The translations under genes and the position numbers were made by a program. DNA of 64,000 nt from Saturnia japonica (Eukaryota > Arthropoda > Insecta > Lepidoptera > Saturniidae): contig CM065325.1 of NCBI GenBank assembly GCA_033032175.1, forward strand, positions 16,520,930 through 16,584,929, given 5' to 3'. Positions 21,579 through 33,600 of this stretch are shown in pieces (within the stretch, counting starts at the first letter, position 1; every line of letters starts with the position of its first letter). The notes below the pieces were generated by a model, which was not told where the DNA came from, did not search any database, and was given only the letters and a program-made list of their open reading frames with translations.

Positions 21579-24474
21579 ACTCAAGCCGAGAGGTTTAAAC
21601 ATCTCCTTTTTTAATGCGCGGAACCTATATCCGCAGCGTGATCTCGTCGCGACTTATCTTAAAGATCACCAAATAGACGTTCTCTTAGTACAGGAAACGC
21701 TCTTAAAGCGTGCTAAATGCAATCCGAGTATCGCAAACTATAACATCGTTAGAAATGACCGCGACGGCTGAGGGGGCGGCACTCTCATTTACTACAAGCG
21801 CTCGTTGTATTGCATGCCGATAGATCCTCCGATACTTACCAATATGGAAGTATCCGTGTGTAGACTAGGAATGACCGATCATCCGTCCATAACGATCGTA
21901 TCCGCGTACCTCTCACCGACGAAAGTACCTCTCAGGTCTGACCTAGAGAAGCTACTCTCGCTCGGCACATCGGTCATTATCGCAGGTGACCTCAACAGTG
22001 GACACACGTCCTTCAACAATTGGAGAGACACCAGCAATGGGGTTATTCTCGAAGGGTTGTTGGACGAGTTAAACTTTGACGTCATAGCGCCTCCCACTCC
22101 CACCCACTTTCAAGATCACTGTACACCGACAGTGCTTGACATAGCCCTCCTGAAAAATATCGCGCTTCAGGTACGACTCATTCGGGTCGTACACGAACTC
22201 GACTCCGACCATCGCCCGGTCATCCTACAGCTAGGACAACTAGATGACTCCAGCCCTCCTACAGTCACAACGGTTGACTATGCAAAATTAAAACACTACC
22301 TCGCGGATAGGCAGTTCTCGCCCAGTCTCGTTAGGGTCCCGGACGTGTTAGAGTCAGTTGCGCACGTAGATCTCGCAATCGACTCCCTAGTTGACCACCT
22401 CCAAGTCGGCATCGGAGAGGCCTCGAGAGAGGTCGAAGCGGCGAACGATCGCCGCTTTGTACTCCCTGCCGACGTACGAGCGTTGATGACGGAGAAGAAC
22501 GCTGCGACTCGTGCGCATGACTCTTATCCGACCGATGCAAACCGCGCACGATTACGCGCACTTCAGAGAGCGGTTAAAGCCCGTATAACCGAGCTCAAAA
22601 GTCACAGATGGGACACCCTAGTCGAAGGGCTAAGGCCGTCACATCTGACTTATTGGAAAGTAACCCACGCCCTTAAAATAGACGCCCAACCTCGCATGCC
22701 CCCCCTCGAAAGGGGTCCCGGCACTACACCCGCTTTCGATACCATCGACAAGGCGGAGTGCCTTGCCGCTTGTCTGGAGAGCCAGTGCTCCCCGAACAGC
22801 GTCAAGAACACCGACCGAGTCAGAGACATCGAAGCCCGCGTGGAGGAGCTGAATAAGCTCCCGGTATCAGAATCCCTGTCCCCAGTCACTTCTGAGGAGA
22901 TCTCTGCCATTCTCAAAAGCCTTAAGCTTAGAAAGTCACCAGGTCCCGACGGTATCAGGAACGAAGTACTCAAACTTCTTCCCGATCACCTCATAGCTCT
23001 ATTGGTCTGCATATTCAATGTAGCCATAGTCAACTGCCATTTTCCAGCCGTCTGGAAAACGGCCATTGTCATAGGTATTCACAAGCCCGGTAAGAGCACG
23101 TCGCTTCCCGACAGCTACCGCCCTATCAGTCTTCTAAATACCCTTGGTAAAATCTATGAGCGGATCCTCCTGAACCGTCTCAAATCCGTAATAGAGGAGA
23201 AAAACCTCTACCCGCCTGAGCAATTCGGTTTTCGTGCTAGACATTCTTGCACTCATCAAGTGCACCGCCTCACGGAGCACATTCTGTTTAACTTTTCCGA
23301 GTTATCCAAACCCCGTCGCACGCTGGCAGTCTTCTTCGACGTAGCCAAGGCCTTTGATAAGGTCTGGCACGAAGGATTAGTCTACAAGCTGTACTCCCGC
23401 GAAGTCCCCGATAGATTAGTTAAAATCATCCGCGATTACCTCAAAGACCGCACCTTTCGCTACAGAGTGGGAGGTGAACTATCCACACCCCATCCCATAC
23501 GCTCAGGCGTCCCCCAAGGTTCCATCCTGGCACCTAGCCTCTTCAATCTGTACGTCAGTGACCTACCAAAACTTCAAGAGAAAGTTGAAGTAGGCTTATA
23601 CGCTGACGATACAGTCATATACTCCTCTCAAAGGCAAACGAGAAACCTCAAATGTAGAATCCAAAGAGCCGTGACCACTCTCGGGAAGTGGTTTAACGAC
23701 TGGCGAATAGCCATAAACCCCACGAAGAGCGCAGCGGTGCTCTTCGACCAAACCGCCACACAGATACCGCGAAAACTCAAGGACAATCCCCTTGAACTCT
23801 TCGGTAATCCGATCCCCTGGGAAAAGGCGACCAAATATCTAGGTGTAACCCTAGACAGTAGACTCTCCTTTATACGCCACATCAATCTGGTTAGGAAAAG
23901 GGCCTCCTGGACCCTCGCCCGACTGCATCCTCTGTTATGTGCTGCAAGCAAAATGTCCACGAGACACAAGCTTACGCTCTACAAGATGTGTATCCGTCCG
24001 ATCATGACATACAGCTGCGTTGCGTTCGCACATATGTCAAGTCATAACTGGGAACGCTTACAAGCCATCCAGAACAAGTTTCTTCACCACCTTACCGGTG
24101 CCCCCTGGTTTGTTCGTATGGAGGATCTCCATAGAGATATGGACCTTCCCTCGATACATGCATATGCCAAACACCTTTCTCGCTCGTATTTCGACACCGC
24201 GTCGAACCACGCGAACCCCTTAATAAAAGCGGCAGCTTCTTATGTTCCCGACCCCAACGCCTGCCGGAGAAAACGCCGGCCGCGTAATATATTCACTGAC
24301 CCACCCGACCAAACCGAAAAAGCTAACGCGTTCTACGCCGACACCGTCTCTCCAAACAGAACGTGCCACCGCCCACGCCCGCGTAACCACCGTTCTCTCC
24401 GCAGAGGACGGGCGGTCAACTTCGCTCCCGCACACCCGTCACGTCCACCCTCTCTAGCGGCAACCCAAGCCTAG
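21571..24474 (+). pseudogene. Jockey ORF2 (endonuclease-reverse transcriptase) with internal stop
   Basis: A frame of 967 codons from ATG 21571, interrupted only by TGA at 21769-21771 (codon 67), most simply a CGA to TGA transition. Domains: an apurinic-type endonuclease (FFNARN near the start, a QET motif at about residue 43, SDH at about residue 190), then reverse transcriptase with FFDVAKAFDKVW, SGVPQGSILAPSLFN and the catalytic YADD near 23600, then the C-terminal region shared with the truncated copies. The protein would nick target DNA and copy element RNA there in the nucleus. Length fits the Jockey clade. Everything except the single stop looks intact, so the insertion is young. Confidence 0.9.
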
Positions 24475-24998
24475 GTCCGTTCCTCGGTGTGAAGCCCTTG
24501 GGTCAGGCAGCCGCCCGCGCGATACAAAGTGACACTATACGTGCAACACTTAGTTACCCACACACAACATTACACACGTATGAACACACACACGTGCACA
24601 CCACACAGGTACATAGGTTCTGTAAGGGACCTTTTTTTTTTTCTTTTTTTGCGCTAGTTAGACTAATGCGCTAGTTAGTGTAGAAAAACCATTCCGATTA
24701 ACAAATACACATACGCATGGACCACTCCTTCCTCCCAGGAGGAGGGGAACGTGCATATGAGTATATAATAGTTAGCTCGAATTCTCATAGTATTAGGGAA
24801 TTAGTTAGATTGCGACTTTTTCGCATTCGCGACGACCGCCCGAGCCGAGGTTCGGCCACTCTGGCACCCTCGTGCGGGTCGTCACAAACTTTCGCGGCTG
24901 AGTGCCCTAAGCGCTCGCCCCCAAGTCCGGTGAAGCTGTAAAAGCCGCAGCGGCTCTGTTTGACGATAGGGCCCCTAAGGCTAACAGTGTAGTCAGTT

Positions 24999-25029
<31 letters not shown>
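24475..25029 (+). other. Jockey 3' UTR and poly(A)
   Basis: Non-coding 3' region of the LINE, ending in 30 A residues at 25000-25029. Its reverse complement is found at 16983-17513 and 7816-8337 in the truncated antisense copies, which show where the family's 3' end lies. Confidence 0.9.
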
Positions 25030-25033
<4 letters not shown>

Positions 25034-25130
25034 ATACTGCGATCAGTTCGAGAAACACTACAACAACAGCAAGCAGCGAATCTACAAGCAAACTACAGTC
25101 AAGAACGTTATTAAGTAACCACATTGTTAC

Positions 25131-27892
25131 TACGAACTACTGTAACTTTGTAAGAAACAAGAATAAAACAAGCGCTATTAATTTAGCACACATTAAATAA
25201 TGTGAACGTCTTTTTATTCACAATATCGGTCATGGCATTTCGAAAACAATGATAGGCCAAAAATTCCGTAGATGGGATGTAAAAGGACGTGGTTTCATTA
25301 TTTAATTAAACAAAATATCCTGTAATAAAGTGCCATATTTATACTCAAACTGTACAGATATTTGCTTGGGACACCTGATCACAAATCTACTGTGGAGACA
25401 GTTTTTTTTTATTAATATCGAATTACAATTTAGCAATAAAAAAAAAAAATCTTTCCGTCGCGTCGTTCCGACAAGAGTCTGACCATGTATGGCAACTCTA
25501 CTCATGTATGATCTAAATCCCGTAAGTTCGCATTTCAAGTTTACTGAAGGTATTTCTGCAGAGACGTAATCAGTGCAGCGAGACCGGGCCCATGCGGCCA
25601 TGTCGGCAATTGTACTTTTTTGTATATTCATATGAAATTTAGCCGATACGATACCGATACCGATTATTGTAGTGAATAATCGGCGATAACGATATCGAAC
25701 ATTTGTTAGGTAAAAAATAATTCATTTTTGGCGCATGGCGGAGTGTAAAGTTTTTGATTGATTGTATACCTACTCTATTGTGCACAAAACTAGAGATAAC
25801 ATTTTTTTAGTGATAAGTAGATATTTGATGTTTTAAATTTCAAAATGAATAATAATAAATAGGCACGCAAGAAATGCAACAATAGCGGTTCTCTTGCCTG
25901 CGACGAAAGGGCAATATTTTTGCTTCTCATGCTTTTCAAATACGTAGTTATCGGTTGAAAAATAGTCGGCGATTCCGATATCGGTATCTGTTTGAGATAA
26001 ACACGCGCCTGCGCTGATTAGATGGCTCTGACATTAACTCTCATGCTTGTTTGTACATATTTTTTTGTATAGGTACCACACATTTTTTGTACGTTACTTT
26101 GATTATGCAACCTCAAGCATCGGCTACGTTCTTATTTTGTAACTTTACTACCAAAAATTATAACCATGGTCAGGATTCAACTCGTACAGTATTGTTACAT
26201 CCCTAATATAAATATTATATAATCCAGTTCCAGACCACAGATTAATAAGCATCGCGTCGCGTCGCATCGGTTTAGGGTTTGACAAAAAGATACGTAATTT
26301 AATGTTTTGACTAATAAGTAGAACATATTACACAATGTGATCGTTTATGGGTATGGTAAGGGTATCGTTATTTTCACTATGAGAAACGGAAATTTAAAAA
26401 TGAGTATTTTATATAATTACCTCCGTCTAGTCGCTGCTAAATGCATATGGGTGTGGGGGGTGACCGTACCCTATATCCTCGTCCAAGTGCAGGCGTGTCC
26501 TATTATTAATACCCGCATGTAGCGTGGTTTATCTTCCGCTCGGTACGTGAGCGACGCGCGACGGCAATATCCCTGCGTCCCGCTGTCACACTTACGCTCG
26601 AGGAACGTTTCCGCCAGATTTATCATAGCTGGGAGATTAGCGATCCCGCTCAAGTTAGATGAAGCGTGCGTGTGAAACACGACGGAGTGGTACGGGGCCG
26701 GGGGTGAGGGTGGGGGGGGGGGGGCAGTATGCGGTACGTCCGTTATCTACATACAGGAAGACCCATCTTATATGTACTTACTTACGCCACGAGTACGCAC
26801 TCGTATATCCTGCGCGACTGGGAGCGCTGGCGGCCGGCACTGCTCCGCTTCTATCTCACGCGATTTGGAATTATAAAACAACTGGAATGTAAGTGTACCG
26901 CATCTCAAGTTCCACGTATCGGTGAACACATAGCCGCGCCCGCGACCGCACCCGCGACTGAGCCCGACACTGACCGGCCGCGGCTGAGGGAGCGGTCGAA
27001 TACCTCGCGTCGCCTTTCCATTACAACCATATATGTATAGAATAACGAGTGACAAGCCTCTCTACATGTCCGTCTCAACTGGCTACAGATTTCGCGGTCT
27101 TTACTAAACTGACATATTGTCCAGGGTACCTTTGTGGCAGCACACAGACAGACATTGAATTGTGTGCGTCCCATGTGTGACTGGTGAGACTGAACTGAAC
27201 AGAAACTACAAACTGTTAGCTGAGTGCTGCATTATTGTATTTTTATAGCACCTGCCTCCCTCCTATAAAAAAACCACATGTTTCATGACAGCTTCTTGCA
27301 GCTAAGAATGTGTCACTTTTAGAAAACAAAAATCGATCGAATATTGATGAAATGAAGAAAATATTGTTGTGTTCATAATTATACATCATACGAGTAGGTA
27401 CTATACAGCTAATGTAGGCTATATATAGACGTTTATACAATAACGATGTCACTTGCAGATACCGATATCCGATACAACCTGTGTTAACAACGGATTCCGA
27501 TACCTACCATCTAGTTGTAGCTGCCCGAAAGCGAGTTATAATGCTATGGCAATAACGTCTTATCATGCAGCGTATTATTATGTATTCGCTCTCAATGGAA
27601 AGTTTCTCTTAAATTGTAATGTGTAAGCAAGTAACACATAAGCGCCCAGAGGTTGTGACGTATAATAATTACTCGCAATGTTATCCTAGTTATTTACCTA
27701 TACTTTATTATTATACCTATAATTCATAATTAATAATTTATTTAATCATCATATAAATTGATATTGTTAACAATAATTTAAACTTATTAGTACATAATCT
27801 GACTTACGATTAATTTGGTGTAAAGCGGGTAGGACGAGTCATGATTGAGTCATTCGTGTTATACTACATAATTATCTATATTTTATTATTAT
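25131..27892. other. Non-coding interior of duplication unit 2
   Basis: Near-identical counterpart of 10777-13540. No gene is supported. Retention of the same short frames in both copies reflects recent duplication, not selection. Confidence 0.5.
27710..27858 (+). repeat. Block X, copy left of the BEL 5' LTR
   Basis: ATTATACCTATAATTC to GAGTCATTCGTG. The same block follows the BEL 3' LTR (42149-42236 plus 44159-44220), interrupted by a transposon. It is also present in unit 1 near 13358-13507. It contains the uninterrupted site of the 42237-44158 insertion (ACATAATCTGAC, 27792-27803). Confidence 0.75.
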
Positions 27893-28139
27893 TGTTACGG
27901 CATACATGCACGGCAGCGAGGAGCGGGGTGCGAGCAAGCCTTACCCCGCGCACATACACGCGCACGGCGACGTGCCCTCACCCCGCGAGACGGCTCCACT
28001 ATCACTCGGATGTCTAACTCACAGCGCGACATTGTATTTAGTTCAATAAAACGATTGCTGTTGCAAAGATTATTTTTGCTATCAAATCAACTGAAATTAA
28101 CCAGCCCTACAACCACCTAAGCTATCGAAGCAACGAACA
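27893..28139 (+). repeat. BEL/Pao 5' LTR, 247 bp (unit 2)
   Basis: TGTTACGGC to ACGAACA, followed by the TGGTCCTTCGCC primer-binding-site candidate at 28142. It is preceded by ATTAT (27888-27892), and the same five bases follow the 3' LTR at 42149-42153, a fitting 5-bp target duplication for a BEL/Pao element. Confidence 0.8.
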
Positions 28140-28668
28140 AATGGTCCTTCGCCTCAACAAAAAAAAAAGATTATAGTGAAAAAACGCAGCAGTATATCAA
28201 CGTCATATTGCAATTTTACACTTCGTGACAATACGCCAGCACGAAAGTCAAACAGAAGACACCTGTGAAGCGAGGCATATTTCCTGCACCGAGGATACTT
28301 CTGTTTGGTTCAAGCACATGACCGACATACTACGGAATACTTCATTGGGAATCAAAACGTTTAAAAGTCAAGATTGCCGTATTTTCTGTTGAAACTACCT
28401 CCGAGCCATGTACCTACATAAAACTCAGCGATTGAGGAATTGACTTTAATTGAGTGAGTTCGTTCCAAATTACTATGTTTTGTATAACTATAATAACATT
28501 TTTCCTAATACCTGCTCTTTTTTTTAAATCTTACATGTGATATTTCGTCGTATGATAATTAAGCATTTTATAACTTTTTTGAAGTTATATCTTTCTTTAA
28601 ACATGATTCATAGGTAACGATCGCTTTGTTTATATTTATTGTGATTTGTAACGTGCCAACAACTAGGT
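28140..28668 (+). other. BEL/Pao 5' leader interrupted by errantivirus B
   Basis: Same leader as 13788-14316. It stops at ACAACTAGGT, where the errantivirus LTR begins. A diverged second copy of the leader, starting again from its beginning, is on the far side of the errantivirus at 36121-36686. No gene. Confidence 0.7.
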
Positions 28669-28974
28669 AGTTAAATTTCGGGAGCACTGCCGAGGTTTTT
28701 AAAAAGTCTAAGACAAGACTGATTCTCAAGAAGCTTTATTAAGAATGCTTTTATTTGTTACAAATGTCTCTTTTATAAACTCTTATTCTATAAACACAAA
28801 GTGGGGCTGTTTACTATGAAATAATGAGAAATATGTCGCAATACATTCAGTCAAAACACCAGGTGTCTATCAGTAGTTTGCAGACATAATATGGGTTAAA
28901 AACGTAACATCAGCATTTCTAACGTATGTACCAATTAACAAGACGTAATAAGAAAGGGTACAGACTGCATAACT
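28669..28974 (-). repeat. Errantivirus B 3' LTR (unit 2 copy)
   Basis: About 306 bp, one base shorter than the LTRs of element C and of unit 1 by my reading. It contains a TATA-like TTTATAAAAG and AATAAA signals in sense orientation. The plus-strand left flank is AGGT. Confidence 0.9.
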
Positions 28975-30600
28975 TACCTCCCCTCAAGTTCGAAATTATC
29001 AGAGGATGATATCACTATGATTATTTCGATAGCAATAATTTTTACAAAAACTGAGCTTATATACTAAGAATACAAGAATTAATAGAAATATAATCACATA
29101 TAACAATAAAGTTCGGCACTAACACTTTTTACATTAATAATTCTTTCACTTGATGTTTTTAGTTCACTTTCACTGATTTTTAAAAGATTATTTAAATGTT
29201 GAAGATTTATTAATTCACTGTTATCCAAATTGATGGGTTCACGTTGCAATTGTTGCTCAGTAATTGTTATTTCGGGAAGATTAATAATCGGTAATTTTGA
29301 CATCTTCAAATTACTCGTAGTAATATGGTGAGCTTTTAGCGTAATTTCACCAATTTTAACATCGCAATGGTCATCTAGGACGAGGAAGTATGTCCCTTCT
29401 ATATTTTCTTTCGTTATTTCGTCGTTACAAATTTTTGATAATATATTCTCAGCGTTACTATGAAGAATCCATCTCTCTTTTCCAATTGGTTGTATCTTAA
29501 TGGTCTTGATTTCAACTGGTACTGGATGACAAGAACTCGTATTCGAAGAAAATTGAATTAATGCTGTTATGCAAGTGTCTTCTGAAGTTGTTCGAGAATC
29601 ATCCTCGGAATTTAACATTTTAGAACATTTCGTCGTGAAGTTCATTACAAGGTAAAGTGAGCGAGACAAATTTAGACCCTTTTACTAATAGGTAAGGAAA
29701 TTTAGGAATAATGATGGTGGTATGATTAGAAGGATTGGTCATAGGTATTGGAATTGCTCTGTAGTATGTATAAATTTCATCTCTAATTATTGGTATATCT
29801 AAAATGAATGTTATTTGACTTCCTTTTGTATAAGCTTTAAGCTCTATACATTGCTCTATTTTAACTAAATTGTCATAACTTACTGGATACACAAGTTTGT
29901 AGAATTTCTCTATCTTTTTTAACAATTCTAATAATTCATTTGAGTTTATAAGAGATTGGTGTAATATTTTTAAATTTACTGAATGCCAGAGAAGTTTCAA
30001 TTTCATTCAACCGAATGTAGAGTAGTTGAAAATTATGGAAAAATAAATTATAAACATTAATAAAATTATGGGTAGTTATATCAATATTAGTTTGATTTAT
30101 TAATTTTTTTATTTCTCGTAACTCTTTATCTATTCGAATGAAATTGTCCTTCGTGAAATTTGTTATCTTTATCATTGATTCAGAAATATCTGATATTAAG
30201 GTTACCTTTTTAATGAGTGTATTTTGGCGTGTCGTTAGAGAATCAATCATATTTTCATATCTTAAAGCATCATTATGATCTAAGTTACCAGTTATAAGCT
30301 TAATAATAGATCCAAGAGGATTGAGAAGTCCACGTTTAATTCTAGTTGATGGAGATAACTGTTCTAATTTTTGAATACTAATATTCATTACATAATTCGT
30401 TTGAAGCTTTACATTAAAAAGTTGAACATTAGATGTTTCATTATCAAAATCGTTTTTAAATATTGATTAAATTTAGTATATCTTTTTATATTGAATTCTA
30501 AATCCTCACGTATCAGACTTAAATCTAAAATCTTAATTATTGTCCACTTATCATAACTTACACTAGCTTGACCTTGTTTCACAAGGACTATACCGGGATT
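28935..30600 (-). pseudogene. env: Errantivirus B env, disrupted
   Basis: Baculovirus-F-like envelope gene with the same order as in element C: N-terminal region, RIKR furin-type site before GLLNPLGS (near 30330), long ectodomain, membrane anchor, and a stop inside the LTR. By comparison with C it has an indel near 30450, an extra T near 29970, an in-frame stop near 29623 and a one-base loss near 29114. These break it into at least three separate frames. In the family Env is made from a spliced RNA and mediates membrane fusion; this copy cannot make a full protein. Confidence 0.85.
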
Positions 30601-30601
30601 T

Positions 30602-33600
30602 TTATCGATTCTGTGAAGTTGAAGGGCGTGAATCCTGATGATCAGAGCCAGGAGCCCGAGGAGGTACCTGCGAAGGTCGTTTTATATCCTTAATAGGCAC
30701 GTTTGTTTTTCGAGTTTTCATTTTTACAGGACAGATATTTCTGTCAATTTTACCATATACTTGTGCTTTTTGATAACGCGGTTTATCTTTACTTCGCCTT
30801 GTATTAACACCTTTTACAAATATAGTGTCCTCTTCTTGAATATCAAATGATGTTTCACCACCACGTTTTGTTTTAATCTTTTCTTTATTTTCAATTACTT
30901 TGTCTGTTAAATATTTATAAAGATATTTCGTTCGTTTCATATGATCGTTTACTAATTGTTGCGTATATTGTTTGTTAAAGTTTACTTCAAAAGTACTATT
31001 AGAATCAGTGTGTCCAAAAACTACTTCAAATGGTGTAAGACCAGTCGTTGAGTGAATGGTTTGATTGTATGACATAATTGCATAAGTCATAACGTTAGCC
31101 GCGTCAGTTATTTTATGTTCATATTTAGCGATACGATATATTTCTAAAATAGTTGAATGGAATCTTTCAATTAAACCCATAGAATTAGGATTATGTGGAG
31201 TGCTTATGTGTAATTCTATTTTATAAAATTGTAATGTTTCTTTTAAAAGTGTATTGTTGAATTCAGTACCAGAATCAGCACTGATCTTATTTGGTACGCC
31301 ATAAAATGAGAAAAATTTAATTAAGGCACGAACTACTTCAGGTGTAGAGCGATTGGATATTTCAAAAGCCTGACCTAGTTTACTGAAAGCATCTATTATG
31401 GTAAGGAAGTAGCTTCCTTCTATAGAGAATATATCTATAAATATTTCAGCAAAAGGTTTTGTTTGAGTTTGCGTTAACATTAATTCTGGTTTTAAAGGTT
31501 TGCGATCATATTTTAGAGTTTTACAAGTTTCACAAGAATTGATTACAGAAGCGACTGTTATATCCATATTTGTCCAAAAATAATTACGCTTTAATTTCAT
31601 AAGAGTTTCTTTGATTCCACGGTGACTTGTTTTACCTTGATGATAAGCAAGTATAGTGGCACGTTGCTCTTTTTCATCACCTAAGTATATAACTCTTTTA
31701 GTACATTCATATATTTTGACGGTATCTTTTTTAAATAGTTTTATCACGGCATTTGTAAATTGTTTACGGTGAATTTCGCTCTCAAAGTAAAAGAAATATT
31801 TAATTTTAGGTTTTATATATTCTAAAAGAAATTTCTTAACAAGGTTAGTGTTGTTTACAGGTAAATGTACTTCCAAAATTTTTTGTTTTTCATGTGATAA
31901 GTCTTTTATTGATAATTGGTTTCTGTTCCAAGTAAAAATAAGGATTTGATTAGGTTTTGTGTCGATGGCTTCTTCAATAATGGGAATACCATTCGTATCA
32001 ATATCTTCAGCAGAATGTATGGTTTCCGGTAATGAACAGGCAGTAATAGTACTGGATGAAGGAGAACGAATTGGGTGAGTTAAAGTCTTATCGGAATCTG
32101 AAGGAATAGTTAACGTTTCTGATGAGTCTGAAATTAGTATTGGACTCTCAGATCGTTCAGTGTCACTCACGTTTACTCGTAAGGACATATCGTCCTTTAA
32201 TATATTTAATTTAATTCGTGATAGAGCATCAGCATTACTATTTTGTTTACCGTTCTTGTATATTATGTCAAAATCGAACTCAGCTAGTCTCAATTTCCAT
32301 CTAGTAAGTTTACTATTAGGTTCTTTCAGTGAATTTAACCATGCTAAAGGTCTGTGGTCAGTAAATATTGTGAATTTGCGTCCATACAGGTAAGGACGGA
32401 AGTGTTTTACTGCCCAAACGATGGCTAACAGTTCCTTTTCTATTGTACTGTAACGTGTTTCTGCATCATTAAGAGTACGACTTGCATATGCGATAGGTTT
32501 TTCATTTCCAACTGATCCTTGTGAAAGGACAGCGCCTAAAGCGTAGTTTGACGCGTCTGTTGTTAAAATGAAGGGTTTAGAAAAATCAGGAAACTGTAAT
32601 ATAGGAGCATTCACAAGTAGCTCTTTACATTTTTGAAAAGCTTGAACATATGATTCATTAATTTCAATTTTATTTTTCTTTTTCAAACACGATGTAAGGG
32701 GTTGTGTAATTTTTGAAAAATCCTTTATGAATTTTCGGTAGTAGCCTATCAGGCCAAGAAAACTTTTAATTTCAGTGGATGTTCTGGGGAGTGGGAAGGC
32801 AAGTACTGCCCTGATTTTATCATCATTTGGTTGTAAACCATGCTTCGTAATTTTGTGTCCTAAGTAGAGTACATCTTTTTTAAAAAACTCACATTTATCG
32901 AGAGTTACTTTAAGATTGGTTTGTTTGAGACGATCGAACACTTTTCTTAGCTTCTCTACATGTTCTTGTATACTACTAGAATAAATGATGATGTCATCTA
33001 AATATACTAAGCAATGTATACCTTGCAACCCACGTAACACGTTATCCATTGCGCGTTGAAATGTTGCAGGTGCTGTTTTAAGTCCAAATGGCATCCGTGT
33101 AAATTCAAAATGTCCCATTGGTGTAGTGAATGCAGTTTTGGGTCTATCTTGTTCATCAACTTCAATTTGGTGGTACCCACTTGCTAAATCCAATGTACTG
33201 AAGTAAGTAGATTTCCCTAACTTGTCGAATAAATCATTAATATTTGGTAAAGGATACTTATCATCAGTAGTAATATCATTTATACGTCGATAGTCTACAA
33301 CCATTCTAAATTTCTGTTCACCGGAGGCGTCCATCTTTTTTGGAACTAGGTGTACGGGTGCACTCCATGGTGAAAACGATTCTTGTATAACATTATCTTT
33401 TAGTAATTTTTCAACTTGTTTCTGTATTTCATCGTTTTGCGATGGTGGAAGTCGGTATTGCCGTATGAAAATTGGATCTTCATTTTTAGTCCGGATTCGA
33501 TGTTTTACTTGATTAGAAAATGTAAGAGGCAGTTTATCACAATAGAATATATCCCTGTATTCAAAACAAAGTTTTTCTATTGCTTCTCGTTCTTCTTGAT

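Larger units (their letters stand above)
18844..25029 (+). mobile_element. Full-length Jockey-clade LINE
   Basis: A 6.2-kb non-LTR retrotransposon with a 5' UTR, ORF1 (19758-21578), ORF2 (21571-24474), a 3' UTR and a 30-base poly(A) tail (25000-25029). It is flanked by a 10-bp target duplication and matched by an empty site in unit 1. The 5' end starts AGGGAGATTCCG. A downstream-promoter-element-like GGACGTG lies at 18877-18883, which could support internal RNA polymerase II initiation as known for Jockey. Two lesions, a TGA in ORF2 and a lost zinc ligand in ORF1, make this copy non-autonomous as it stands. Confidence 0.95.
15233..29582. repeat. Tandem segmental duplication, unit 2
   Basis: Second copy of the 6032-15232 block, lengthened by a Jockey insertion (18844-25029). 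It reaches the same env position (about 29582), but here the errantivirus continues into upstream env, pol and gag. Unit 2 is therefore the copy attached to the original errantivirus insertion, and unit 1 carries only its 3' end. Confidence 0.85.
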
